DNA from: Halobacteria archaeon HArc-gm2 | GTDB lineage: Archaea; Halobacteriota; Halobacteria; Halobacteriales; Haloarculaceae | Length of the DNA stretch: 64,000 nt | Assembly (NCBI GenBank): GCA_025517465.1 | Contig: JAOPKE010000006.1 | Location: forward strand, 1 to 64,000 | Direction: 5' to 3' | Shown here: one piece after another, positions 43,422 through 52,301 of the stretch | Numbering within the stretch: position 1 is the first letter of the stretch | Layout of the letters: the number at the start of each line of letters is the position of its first letter | Position numbers and translations under genes: made by a program | The notes under the pieces: model-generated | The model's database searches: none | Told to the model about the DNA's origin: nothing | Seen by the model: only the letters and a program-made list of their open reading frames with translations

Positions 43422-44495
43422 TCAGCTGATCCGCCGCGTGAGCACGAACACCAGCACGGCGACGAGCAACTGGCCGAGCAGCGCCTCGATGCCGGCCAGT
43501 CCCCGGGCGAAGTCGCCGACGGGGCGGACGTCGCCGTATCCCAGCGTCGTGAACGTGACGATGCTGAAGTAGAGGCTCTTGTAAAACGCCGCGACCAGGA
43601 CGAACTGCGGCGCCGTCTCGGGGTCGTCGATGGACCAGGTGATCGACTCCGGTTCGCCACCGCCGCCGCTGACCGTCTCCACCAGGCCGCCGGTGAGCGG
43701 GTAGAGCAGCGCCGAGGCGACGATGATCACGGCCGCCGTCGCCAGGACGCGCCACGGACTCATGCCGTAGCCCGTGATCCAGCGCGCGCCCTCGGCCATC
43801 ACTGCTCGCGTCCGGTGCCCCGACTCCCAGGCGAGACGGCGGCGGACGTCCTTCTCCTTCAGGTAGTACTGGCGGGCCTCGTAGGGCAGCGCGTTGTTCT
43901 CGTGGATGTTGTGGATCTCGCGATAGGCCCAGACGGCCGCCTGGGCGTTCTCCTCGAAGGTGGCCGCGTCCTCGGCCGCCGCCAGTTCCTCCTCGTAGAC
44001 GACGGCGTCGCCGAACCTGGTGTCGCGATTGATGCGGACGTTCGAGAGCACCGTCTGGTCGAACCGGGCGTGCCGGAAGTCGGCACCGCGCAGGTCACAG
44101 GTCCGTATCGACGCGTCCTCGACGTTCACCCGCGAGAGGTCGGTCCGGCGGGCGTCGACGTTGTCCAGCGTCGACTCGCGCAGGTCCGCGCCCGCCAGCG
44201 ACGCCGCCCGCAGGTCGACGTGGCTGAACTCGACGCCGATCAGGGAACACTCCTCGAACCAGTCGACGCCGTCGAGGTCGGCCGTGTCGACCGTCGCACC
44301 GTCGAGGCACTCCGGCCCGTCCGGGGCCTGTGTCGCGAAGTCGTCGTGGAACTTCGGAACGCCGGTCGCGTGCCAGACGCAGCGGTCCTCGCCGCTCCAG
44401 GTGGGCCGCCAGCAACAGGAGTCGCCGATGTCGTGGAGCGTGCTCACGCTGTACTCGTAGCCACATCGGTCCGCGGGAACTGCGTCGTCGTCCAT
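43422..44495 (-). CDS. Pentapeptide-repeat protein fused to a two-helix K+ channel
   Basis: 357 residues. The N-terminus has Cys/Trp-rich sequence (GDSCCWRPTW, DRCVWHATG). Residues about 65-165 are pentapeptide repeats (VDLRAASLAGADLRESTLDN, SIRTCDLRGADFRHARFDQ) forming a quadrilateral beta-helix. After a helical linker (about 185-235) come two membrane segments with the K+ filter TTLGYGD (near residue 318). A potassium channel with a beta-helical cytoplasmic part is the clear reading; gating ligand unknown. Such fusions recur in haloarchaea. Confidence 0.88.
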   Translation of the reverse strand: MDDDAVPADRCGYEYSVSTLHDIGDSCCWRPTWSGEDRCVWHATGVPKFHDDFATQAPDGPECLDGATVDTADLDGVDWFEECSLIGVEFSHVDLRAASLAGADLRESTLDNVDARRTDLSRVNVEDASIRTCDLRGADFRHARFDQTVLSNVRINRDTRFGDAVVYEEELAAAEDAATFEENAQAAVWAYREIHNIHENNALPYEARQYYLKEKDVRRRLAWESGHRTRAVMAEGARWITGYGMSPWRVLATAAVIIVASALLYPLTGGLVETVSGGGGEPESITWSIDDPETAPQFVLVAAFYKSLYFSIVTFTTLGYGDVRPVGDFARGLAGIEALLGQLLVAVLVFVLTRRIS

Positions 44496-44540
44496 CGGTG
44501 CTACGGGGTCTGACCAGTCACGGGTCGCGCACGAGGTGCG

Positions 44541-45386
44541 TCATTCTGGCGATCGATTCCCCTCCGGGTTCGGCGTCGGTTTCGCCGCCTCCGACTGGCC
44601 GGCGAGTACGACGTTGACCGCGACACCGAGCAACAGGACGAGCGCGCCGAAGTAGAGCCAGGTCACCAGCAGGATGACGCCACCGATGGCCCCGTACAGT
44701 TCCGCCGTCGAGGAGTACGACGTGTACACCCGGAAGAGGCTCTGGAGCAGTGCCCAGCCGACGGCCGCGACGACTGTCCCGGGAAGCACGTCGCGCACGG
44801 AGACGTCCACGTCGGGGAAGACGTAGTATATCGGGAAGAAGGCGAGCGTCAGCGCCCCGATGAGGAAGACGAAACTCAGCGCGCCGATGTACGGGATCTC
44901 GGGGAGAAACCTGACGAGGAAGCCGGCGGCGACCATCGCGCCGATCGCGACGGTGACGCCACCCAGAACGATGACCCCGTCTTTCACCTGGTCGAGGATA
45001 CTGGTATCGCCTGGCGAGTGGTACAGCGACGAGAAGGCGACGTCCAGCCCGCGGAACACCTTCAGCACCGACCACAGCAGTGCCGCGATCCCGATGATCG
45101 AGAAGCTGGCGGCGTTGCTGGCCTGGGTGATAGAGTCGGTCACTATTCCCTGGGCAGCGGGCGTCAGGTACTGCTGGGTCAGGCCGATCACGGCGTCGGC
45201 GAACGCCTGGCCGCCGACGACGGACGCGACCAGCAGCGCGAGCAACAGCAGGGGGAACATCGAGACGAACGCGTAGTACGCGATGGAACCGGCCATGAAG
45301 GTGATGTTCTCCTCCTTGAACTCGGCTGCGATGGCCCGCAGTACGGACGTGGCACGCCCGCTACTGCCGCCGAGACTCAGCGACAC
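44541..45386 (-). CDS. YihY/BrkB family membrane protein
   Basis: 281 residues; a GTG start at 45386 is used because no ATG precedes the conserved start. The YihY/virulence factor BrkB family is recognised by ITFMAGSIAYYAFVSMFPLLL, VLPGTVVAAVGWALLQSLFRVY and YGAIGGVILLVTWLYFGALVLLLG. Six membrane helices. Role unclear in archaea; RNase BN naming in old annotations is wrong. The channel gene follows 45 bp downstream on the same strand. Confidence 0.88.
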   Translation of the reverse strand: MSLSLGGSSGRATSVLRAIAAEFKEENITFMAGSIAYYAFVSMFPLLLLALLVASVVGGQAFADAVIGLTQQYLTPAAQGIVTDSITQASNAASFSIIGIAALLWSVLKVFRGLDVAFSSLYHSPGDTSILDQVKDGVIVLGGVTVAIGAMVAAGFLVRFLPEIPYIGALSFVFLIGALTLAFFPIYYVFPDVDVSVRDVLPGTVVAAVGWALLQSLFRVYTSYSSTAELYGAIGGVILLVTWLYFGALVLLLGVAVNVVLAGQSEAAKPTPNPEGNRSPE

Positions 45387-45637
45387 GGCGCCCGATCACC
45401 CCGTTCCGGACCGTCCCGACTGGCGCAAAGCATACGTCCGAAGTGACGGGCGCCTCACACTTATACTGTCGGCCCGGAGTCGTCGCTCGCGAGCCACCCG
45501 GAAAAGGCCCCTGCGACGGCCGGGTCAACCTTCAATGACGCTCCGGGCGACCGTACACGGGCATCGGCCGACGGAGCGTGTGGTCCCCGACCGCCGACAG
45601 TCGGGGCCGCCGCGAGCGGCGTCGCCGGAGGCGACCG

Positions 45638-47299
45638 ATGAACTCTGACACAGCATCCCGTGACGATCACCGGGGAACGCACGAACCGATCTGGATAGAC
45701 CGGTCCGAATCGACCGACTACGACCCGCTCGACGGCGGTCTGGACGTCGACGTCGCTGTCGTCGGCGGCGGTATCGTCGGCGTCACGACGGCCCTGAAGC
45801 TGAAAGAACGAGGGAAGTCGGTCGCGCTGCTCGAACGCGACCGGATACTGCTCGGCGTGACCGGCCACACCACGGCCAAGGTCACGGCGTTACACGGGCT
45901 GATCTACGACTACCTGACCGACCACGTCGGTGAAGAGCAGGCCCGTCTGTACGCCGAGGCCAACGAGGCAGCCATCGACGACGTCGCGGAGACCGTCTCT
46001 GAGTACGACATCGACTGCGACTTCGAGCGGGCGCCGGCGTACACGTACACCCCCGAGCGGGCCGAGGACCCGGACTACCGCCGGCACCGGCGAGAGATAC
46101 GGGCGGAGGTCGAGGCCGCCAGGCGCGCGGGCCTGGACGCGTCGTTCGTCGAGGCGACCGACCTGCCCTACGACGTCGGCGGTGCGGTCCGCGTCGCCGA
46201 CCAGGCCCACTTCCACCCCCGGAACTACCTGCTCGAGCTCGCCCGGCGAGTCCCCGGCGACGGCAGTCACGTCTTCGAGGAGACGACGGTCGAGGACGTA
46301 GACGGGGGCGATCCCTGCACCGTCGAGACGGATCGGGGAACCGTGACGGCCGACGACGTCGTCCTCGCGACGCACTTCCCCATCCGCGACGACGCCGTCT
46401 ACTTCGCGCGGCTGACCCCGAAGCGCTCCTACGTCGTCGCCGTGACCCTGAACGAGGACGCGCCCGAGGGGATGTACTACCAGCCCTACGACCCCTACTT
46501 CTCCGTCCGGCCCTACCCGGCCAGCGACGAGCCGATGATTCTCGTCGGCGGCCAGAACCATCGAACGGGCGAGGGTGGCAGTACGGAGACGCGGTACGAG
46601 CGCCTCGAAGCCCAGGCCCGCAACCACTTCGACGTCGACTCGATCGAGTACCGGTGGTCGACGCAGGACTACCGGTCGGTTGACCGGGTGCCGTTCGTCG
46701 GTCCTGCCGGCCCGGGGACCAGCAACGTCTACGTCGCGACCGGGTTCGGCGGATGGGGGATGACCAACGGCACCGCCGCGAGCATCCTGCTGGCCGACCT
46801 GATCACCGGCCGAGGGAACTCGTGGGAGTCGGTCTACACCCCGACCAGACTGCGGGCCAGTGCCTCGAAGACGGAACTCGTCTCGCACAACGCCCACTCG
46901 ATGACCCACCTCGCGAAGGACGTCGTGCGGCAGCGCCCGGACGTCGACCTCGATTCGCTCGACGCCGGCGAGGCCGACGTCTTCGACGGCGGGGACGACC
47001 CCGTCGCGGTGTATCGCGACGACGACGGCGATATCCACGCGGTGTCGGCCGTCTGCACGCACATGGGCTGCCAGGTGTCCTGGAACGACGGCGAACGCTC
47101 GTGGGACTGCGCCTGCCACGGCTCGCGGTTCGACGTCGACGGGACGGTCCTGTACACGCCCGCCAGCGACCCGCTCGAACCGATCGACCTCAGTGACGTG
47201 GCCCGTCGCGAGCCACCCGCCCGCCGACCGGACCCCGATGCCCCAGACCGCGACGCCCCGGGTCCCGACTCGCCTGACTCGACCGCCGGCGACGATTAA
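45638..47299 (+). CDS. FAD-dependent oxidoreductase with C-terminal Rieske domain
   Basis: 553 residues from MNSDTASRDDH. The N-terminal DAO-type FAD domain has VDVAVVGGGIVGVTTALKL, GHTTAKVTALHG and GTSNVYVATGFGGWGMTNG. The C-terminal ~100 residues form a Rieske 2Fe-2S domain with CTHMGCQV and CACHGSRF ligands, then an acidic Pro/Asp tail. Electrons probably pass between FAD and the cluster; the substrate (an amine or amino acid by family) is unknown. Divergent from the YihY gene. Confidence 0.92.
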   Translation: MNSDTASRDDHRGTHEPIWIDRSESTDYDPLDGGLDVDVAVVGGGIVGVTTALKLKERGKSVALLERDRILLGVTGHTTAKVTALHGLIYDYLTDHVGEEQARLYAEANEAAIDDVAETVSEYDIDCDFERAPAYTYTPERAEDPDYRRHRREIRAEVEAARRAGLDASFVEATDLPYDVGGAVRVADQAHFHPRNYLLELARRVPGDGSHVFEETTVEDVDGGDPCTVETDRGTVTADDVVLATHFPIRDDAVYFARLTPKRSYVVAVTLNEDAPEGMYYQPYDPYFSVRPYPASDEPMILVGGQNHRTGEGGSTETRYERLEAQARNHFDVDSIEYRWSTQDYRSVDRVPFVGPAGPGTSNVYVATGFGGWGMTNGTAASILLADLITGRGNSWESVYTPTRLRASASKTELVSHNAHSMTHLAKDVVRQRPDVDLDSLDAGEADVFDGGDDPVAVYRDDDGDIHAVSAVCTHMGCQVSWNDGERSWDCACHGSRFDVDGTVLYTPASDPLEPIDLSDVARREPPARRPDPDAPDRDAPGPDSPDSTAGDD

Positions 47300-47400
47300 A
47301 AGGGGTCGCTGGCTAAGCTCGCCTTTCCAGCGACGTGTCGCTTCGCGTGACGGTTGGCCCGACCGAAGCTGTTTTTACGCCTGCCGTAAACAGAACCATA

Positions 47401-47652
47401 ATGGCACGACGCGAAAGGGATTACCTCGGTAGGATGGTCCGAACCCATCCGGTCAGAACGGTACTGTTCACGGTCGGTCCGATCGTCTTCGGCCTGCTCC
47501 AGTTCTTCAACAGCTTCCTCAACGACGGCTCCATCCTGTTCGCGCTGGCGTTCTGCGTGGCGATGGGAATCTTCTCCGCGATGGTGACGCGCTATCACCT
47601 CGTCACCTTCCGACTCTCACAGCTGACGGAAAATATCGACCTGGCGGAGTGA
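47401..47652 (+). CDS. Small two-helix membrane protein
   Basis: 83 residues from MARRERDYLG. Two hydrophobic segments (TVLFTVGPIVFGLLQFF and ILFALAFCVAMGIFSAMV) and basic N-terminus. No family recognised with certainty. It follows the FAD-Rieske gene by 101 bp on the same strand. Confidence 0.65.
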   Translation: MARRERDYLGRMVRTHPVRTVLFTVGPIVFGLLQFFNSFLNDGSILFALAFCVAMGIFSAMVTRYHLVTFRLSQLTENIDLAE

Positions 47653-47718
47653 GCGGTCCCGCCGCGCCAGACGAACCGCCCGCCGCCTCGCCGGCCGGGC
47701 CATCTTCGGGCCTTCCTC

Positions 47719-48204
47719 CTACGTGCGCGCGGGACGTGCGACGTCGGCGTCGCGGGCCTCGTACGCGCTGTACGCGCCGAGTATCACCACGAGTGCGCCG
47801 ACGACGACGTCGTTCCAGAACGTCGCGCCGGTCGCCTCGGAAGCGCCGCCGTCGACGCCGAACACGAACGGCGCGGCGAGAAGCCACAGGCCGAGCAACG
47901 CGACGAACGCGCCGACCGCGACGCTCCCGAATCGCTCGTCCGCGCGCCGATAGTAGTTGTACGCCCCGAGCGCGATCAGCGCCAGGCCGACGATGACGTC
48001 GTTCCAGAAGTTCACCGCCGTCATCTCGAACAGGAACGGCTCGACGACGAGCCACAGGCCGAGTAGCGCGACGAGGGCCGAGATCCACGTGCCCCGTTCG
48101 GTGGGATTGGTGTCGACCGCCGGCGCGTCGGAGTCGTCGCGGTCGTAGTCGTCGTCGCGGTCCCGCACCTCGGTTCTGTCGTCGTATGCGTCGCTGTCGC
48201 TCAT
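47719..48204 (-). CDS. SPW-repeat membrane protein
   Basis: 161 residues. A ~40-residue Asp/Arg-rich cytoplasmic N-terminus (VRDRDDDYDRDDSDAP) precedes two copies of the SPW-type repeat: LLGLWLVVEPFLFEM then FWNDVIVGLALIALG, and LLGLWLLAAPFVFG then FWNDVVVGALVVILG. Each repeat contributes two membrane helices. Found with stress genes; function unknown. Confidence 0.88.
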   Translation of the reverse strand: MSDSDAYDDRTEVRDRDDDYDRDDSDAPAVDTNPTERGTWISALVALLGLWLVVEPFLFEMTAVNFWNDVIVGLALIALGAYNYYRRADERFGSVAVGAFVALLGLWLLAAPFVFGVDGGASEATGATFWNDVVVGALVVILGAYSAYEARDADVARPART

Positions 48205-48428
48205 GGTTCTGCCTCCAGGTCCAGGTAGGGATTCGACGCGTAAATACAGTGACAGCCGTCCAGGCTCTCCCGCACGGAAACGCCGGCTTAGGCGACCGGA
48301 ACGATCGTCCCGTCTCGTCGAACCCCGCTCACGGTAGTGGACGAGTTGCGGGAGTGACCGACGGCGAGCGTCGCCTCGTCTCAGCGGCCCGTGGAGAGCC
48401 GGGGAACGGCCCGTGGGTCACCGGCCGC

Positions 48429-49394
48429 TCAGAACTGCTGGTCGCGCTGCTGGCTCTGGCCCTGCTGTCCCGGACGCTGGAGGAGTTGCTGGCCGCGCTG
48501 CTGCTGGGACTGCTGGTGCTGTTGCTGTGGCTCCTGGCGCTGCTGCTGGGATTCCCGACGTTGCTGATCGTCGCCCTGCTGCTCTCCCGGGAGGAACCGA
48601 CCGGTCTCCGGGTCACGCGACCGCTGCTCGGCCAGGTCGTGCATCCGCTGGCGGAACTGCTGGGAATGGCGCTGGTCCTGGGAGCGCTGGCCCCCTGAAC
48701 GACCCTGCTGCCCTGGAAGTTCGGTCTGCTGGCCGAGAGGCTGTTGCTGCCCGGGGGCCTGGCGCTGCTGGCTCTGGGGCTGTTGCTGGATGGGCTGTTG
48801 CCCGGCCTGCTGCGCCTGGGGCTGCTGGTGCTGCGGTTGCTGTGACTGGTACTGTTGGGATTGCGGTTGCTGCAGCTGCTGGCTCTGGAGCTGTGGTTGC
48901 TGCATCTGCTGGCTCTGGGGCTGTGGTTGCTGCGTCTGGGGCTGTGGTTGCTGCGTCTGGGGCTGCTGGGCCTGCGGTTGCTGCATCTGCTGGGGCTGTC
49001 GCATCTGCTGGCTCTGGGGCTGCTGCATCTGCTGGCTCTGTGGCTGTGGTTGCTGCGTCTGGGGCTGCTGCGTCTGGGGCTGTTGCAACTGCTGGTGTTG
49101 GGGTTGCTGGGACTGCTGGCGCTGTTGCTGGGGCTGTCGCATCTGCTGGGACTGGGGCTGTTGCAGCTGCTGACCATGGGACTGCTGACGCTGTTGCTGT
49201 GGCTGCTGGCCCAGCTGACTGCCAGCGAACTGACTGCCCTGCCCGCGTGTGGGCGTCTGTTGCTGGTATTCCGACGGCGCGCCCGACAGATCCGGGGCGC
49301 CTTGCTGCTGGCCGGCCTGTTGCTGGCCGCTCCGTCGTGTCTGTCGCTCCTGTCCCTCCTGGCCGAACTGGGTCTGGTTGTCCTGATAGCTCAT
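48429..49394 (-). CDS. Gln-rich low-complexity protein with RDPETGRF motif
   Basis: 321 residues, more than a third Gln, many units of the form QQPQSQQMQQPQ. A single less repetitive island (about 220-255) holds FRQRMHDLAEQRSRDPETG then RFLPGEQQGD, sharing RDPETG-F-P with the protein at 14061-15359. Gln codons are a CAG/CAA mixture, which argues against a pure triplet expansion. No folded domain. Disorder and self-assembly are likely. It lies about 1.1 kb from the Gln-tailed copper-binding gene. Function unknown. Confidence 0.75.
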   Translation of the reverse strand: MSYQDNQTQFGQEGQERQTRRSGQQQAGQQQGAPDLSGAPSEYQQQTPTRGQGSQFAGSQLGQQPQQQRQQSHGQQLQQPQSQQMRQPQQQRQQSQQPQHQQLQQPQTQQPQTQQPQPQSQQMQQPQSQQMRQPQQMQQPQAQQPQTQQPQPQTQQPQPQSQQMQQPQLQSQQLQQPQSQQYQSQQPQHQQPQAQQAGQQPIQQQPQSQQRQAPGQQQPLGQQTELPGQQGRSGGQRSQDQRHSQQFRQRMHDLAEQRSRDPETGRFLPGEQQGDDQQRRESQQQRQEPQQQHQQSQQQRGQQLLQRPGQQGQSQQRDQQF

Positions 49395-49816
49395 AGTTTG
49401 TCACCTGTCGCTGCGTGCCGGTTCGCAACGGACGGTTCGAACGACGGGCTCGACACCGGCAAGCCCGACAGCGGAACGCCCCGGTGGGCGCCCGCCGTCC
49501 GGGGATCCATCCGTCGATCCCACTGGGCGCAACGCGGGAAGTCGTTAAAGTGATGGCGTCAGTTCAGCAGGTCTAGAATCGTCGTTACCGCCGCAACACC
49601 GCGTTAAAACGCCCGTCGGTGTGGAAGGGAGCCGGTACGAGCGTCGCCGGTCGCGGACCAGGACGGCGCGTTCGCTCGCTCCCGGGGTGAGCGATAGCGG
49701 ATGGCACCGGCTACTCCCCTGCGACGCGATCGACGCCGTCGCACGGCACCGTCGTGCGGCGAAATCCGGCGCCAGCCGTCGCGTTCAGCCGGCGGGAATG
49801 CCGGAGTTCGTGACAG

Positions 49817-50368
49817 ATGATTAAAGAGTGGCGCCCGTTTCTCCGGCCGATGATCCGATCGAGGCCGACGGCGGACGAGCGGCATCGCGAGTTCAACGAC
49901 AGCGGCCGACGCGGGCCTGGACGGCAGCTCTGGGTCGGCGTCACGGGCGGGCTCGTCGCGACACTCGTCATGACGGCGTTCCGGCTCCCGATCAGTCGGT
50001 CACTCCCGCCGACGGACGAGTTCTGGCGGCGGTACGTGCGCAGGGGCGGGTCGGACAGCGCGACGGTCCCGTCGTTGCTGTTGCACCTGCTCTACGGCGC
50101 GGGGGCGGGCGTCGCGTACGTGGCGCTGGAATCGCGATTCGCCGGGACAGACGCCGACCGGCCGTCCGAGGCCACCGCCGAACTGCGCGGGGTCGTCACG
50201 GCGGTCGGTTACAGTCTCGTCCTGTCGGCGTTCGGACTGCGAGTGCTACTGAACGGGCTGCTGGACGAAGAGCTATCGCCCGACGAGGAGCTGATCTTCC
50301 ACCTCGGGCACGCGATCTATGGCATCACGCTCGGGGCGTGGCTGGGGTCGAGAGGGACGCCGGAGTGA
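49817..50368 (+). CDS. Haloarchaeal membrane protein (DUF6789-like)
   Basis: 183 residues with about four hydrophobic segments: WVGVTGGLVATLVMTAFRLP, LLLHLLYGAGAGVAYVAL, VVTAVGYSLVLSAFGLRV and LGHAIYGITLGAWLG. The pattern resembles DUF6789/DUF1440-type small membrane proteins. Function unknown. The TGA stop is directly followed by the inverted-repeat element at 50369. The 420 bp upstream hold no recognisable gene. Confidence 0.75.
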   Translation: MIKEWRPFLRPMIRSRPTADERHREFNDSGRRGPGRQLWVGVTGGLVATLVMTAFRLPISRSLPPTDEFWRRYVRRGGSDSATVPSLLLHLLYGAGAGVAYVALESRFAGTDADRPSEATAELRGVVTAVGYSLVLSAFGLRVLLNGLLDEELSPDEELIFHLGHAIYGITLGAWLGSRGTPE

Positions 50369-50448
50369 TAGTGGTGGTTGTAACTTTTTACCGGCGTTCG
50401 CCGGTACCGTCCAAGGCGAACGACGGTAAGGGCTTACAACCACCACTA
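50369..50448. mobile_element. MITE-like inverted-repeat element, copy 2
   Basis: 80 bp with the same 15-bp terminal repeats as 25787-25923: tagtggtggttgtaa at 50369-50383 and its complement at 50434-50448. The sequence after the left repeat, cttttta then ccggcgttcg, matches the inward reading of copy 1's right end. Interior hairpin ACCGGCG/CGCCGGT. It begins on the base after a TGA stop, between convergent genes. Confidence 0.65.
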
Positions 50449-50474
50449 TGAGCGGCTGAGGGTGCCTCGGCGCG

Positions 50475-51002
50475 CTACCGCATCGCCATCTGCTGGCTCT
50501 GTTGCTGGGGCTGCTGCTGGAGCGGCTGGATCGCCCGGGTCACCTGCGAGAGGAGCTGCGCGCACTCCTGGCAGTGGGCGTGCTGGTGGCGGCCGCACTC
50601 CTGGGCACAGGCCTGTAGCGCCCCCTGGAACGCCTGGAGGACAGACTGGGTGTACCGCGAGTTTCGCGGGGCCAGCGCCAGCACCGTCTCGCCCAGCTCC
50701 GCGACGTCTTCGCACAGGCGGATGCACTCTATCATGCTGGGGTCGGCCTCCTGGACGCACTGGTCGGCGCACCACTCGCACACCTCGATGGCCTGGGTGA
50801 CGTTCGTGAGCGCGCTCCGCTGCTGGGCCGAGAGGCGTCCCTGCATCTGCTGTCCGCCTCTCCCCTGGCCACCCATCTGCTGGCCACCTGTCTGTTGACC
50901 GCCCGTCTGCTGTCCGCTCATTCGCTGGCCGCCCATCTCCTTACCGCCCGTCTGGTGCTCGAACTGTGCTCCTGGCTGGTACTGTGGGTTTTGCTGTGAC
51001 AT
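50475..51002 (-). CDS. Four-helix copper-binding protein (DUF326 type) with Gln/Gly-rich tails
   Basis: 175 residues from MSQQNPQYQPG. Residues ~1-58 are Gln/Gly/Met-rich repeats (TGGQQTGGQQMGGQGRGGQQ). The core (~60-155) has the Cys pattern of DUF326/four-helix-bundle copper-binding proteins: VCEWCADQCVQEAD, ECIRLCEDVAELG, ACAQECGRHQHAHCQECAQ. A short Gln/Met tail closes the chain. Copper storage or detoxification is the family role; Met and Gln in the tails may assist metal capture or self-association. Confidence 0.88.
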   Translation of the reverse strand: MSQQNPQYQPGAQFEHQTGGKEMGGQRMSGQQTGGQQTGGQQMGGQGRGGQQMQGRLSAQQRSALTNVTQAIEVCEWCADQCVQEADPSMIECIRLCEDVAELGETVLALAPRNSRYTQSVLQAFQGALQACAQECGRHQHAHCQECAQLLSQVTRAIQPLQQQPQQQSQQMAMR

Positions 51003-51358
51003 TGGTACTCGTGGCTCCGGGGAGCCATCCGGCGGTACTCCGATGAGTCCGGTATAACGGACCGATCGTTCGCAGTCGTAGTCGAGCGTTAGACCGAGTA
51101 AGTGTGGTCGTGGTCGGCGAGCGGACCGGTCGATTCGAGGGGGTCGGGACCGCTGGTGGAGCGGTGCGACGGCCGACGACACCGAGCAGTGAGCACTCGA
51201 ACACTCACGAGAAAACCGGGAGACGTCGAGGTGTTCGCAGGGTAGTTTCCAGTTGCTTCCGGTCGTCGTCGCATACCTAATTGGTTACGGGGAGGGCTTA
51301 CCTCCCCGTCTGTTCTCTACCCAGGTACACCACGCGATGGGTGTGGACGAGAGCAACA

Positions 51359-51712
51359 ATGAGCAACACTGTACCCACGGACTCCGACGTCCGATCGGTC
51401 GCGACCGACGAATCGTCCGTCGACGAACTGTTCGACGTACTCACCACGGAACGGCGTCGTCGCGTCCTCTCGATCATGGGGGGCTACGATTCGCCAGTCC
51501 CCGTCGAGCGGCTGGCACAGGACGTCGCCGCCCAGGAGGCGGACGTCGCCGCGATGACCGTCCCGGAGTCGACGGTCCGCGACGTGCACGTCTCCCTTCA
51601 CCACCGACACCTCCCGAAACTCGACGACGCGGGACTCCTCGACTACGACCACGACGACCGCACCGTCGCTCCGACGACCGCCACCGACGGCGTCCCCATC
51701 GACATCGAGTGA
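51359..51712 (+). CDS. DUF7344-type winged-helix protein
   Basis: 117 residues from MSNTVPTDSD. The motif set is VDELFDVLTTERRRRVLSIM, then VRDVHVSLHHRHLPKLDDAGLLDYD and a short wing. The same HH-HLPKLDDA-VxxYDxxD signature occurs at 54155-54508. Probable DNA-binding regulator; target unknown. About 750 bp after it lack a gene apart from a 16-bp tandem array. Confidence 0.82.
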   Translation: MSNTVPTDSDVRSVATDESSVDELFDVLTTERRRRVLSIMGGYDSPVPVERLAQDVAAQEADVAAMTVPESTVRDVHVSLHHRHLPKLDDAGLLDYDHDDRTVAPTTATDGVPIDIE

Positions 51713-52239
51713 CGCGGCGACCCATCGCCAGCAAACGAGGGGGCGCTCCAGGGCCACCCGGGGTTGGTACTCCCTGTCACGTTTGTCAGCGCAACCCATT
51801 ACTCTAGAAACCGAGAAGTCCGACGTTCGGTGGTGCGCGACCGGCGAGGGCCACGACAGCGTCCGTCGTCGTGGAACGCCCGTTGAACTGCCGTGAGATG
51901 GGATTTCGGTGCGGAATTTTGGAGGCGGCGCCCACAGCGGACGGGCCGAACAGACCGGGAATTACCACCCGTCGAGGGGAAGCGACGGGGCGTCGACAGG
52001 GCGGTTCTGCGGTCGATGTGACCCGGTAGCGGAACGGTGACGGGCCTCTCCGTGGCCCGCTGTCGGTGGTGGTCTATCCGCGCGGGCCGCGTGTCGGAAC
52101 GTGTAATTTCAGCTTCAGTAATTTTTAGACGTAATCGAAACTAGATATTGGGGCCGCCCGTCACGCTCCGTCGAACAACGACGTTAGAGAAGGGCCCGTC
52201 TGGAGAGGGCCTGTCAGGGCCGAGCAGGGCACGGAACGA

Positions 52240-52301
52240 CAGTCCCAGGTCACGGCAGTCCCAGGTCACGGCAGTCCCGGGTTACGGCAGTCCCGGGCCG
52301 G
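52240..52301. repeat. Four 16-bp tandem units
   Basis: cagtcccaggtcacgg at 52240-52255 and 52256-52271, then cagtcccgggttacgg at 52272-52287 and a partial unit to 52301. There are no spacers, so it is not CRISPR. It lies in a 756-bp gene-free spacer (51713-52468) where I see nothing else. Confidence 0.75.

Noticed and set aside
52240-52301. Possible CRISPR array
   Set aside because: The 16-bp units are directly adjacent with no spacers, and no cas genes are present.
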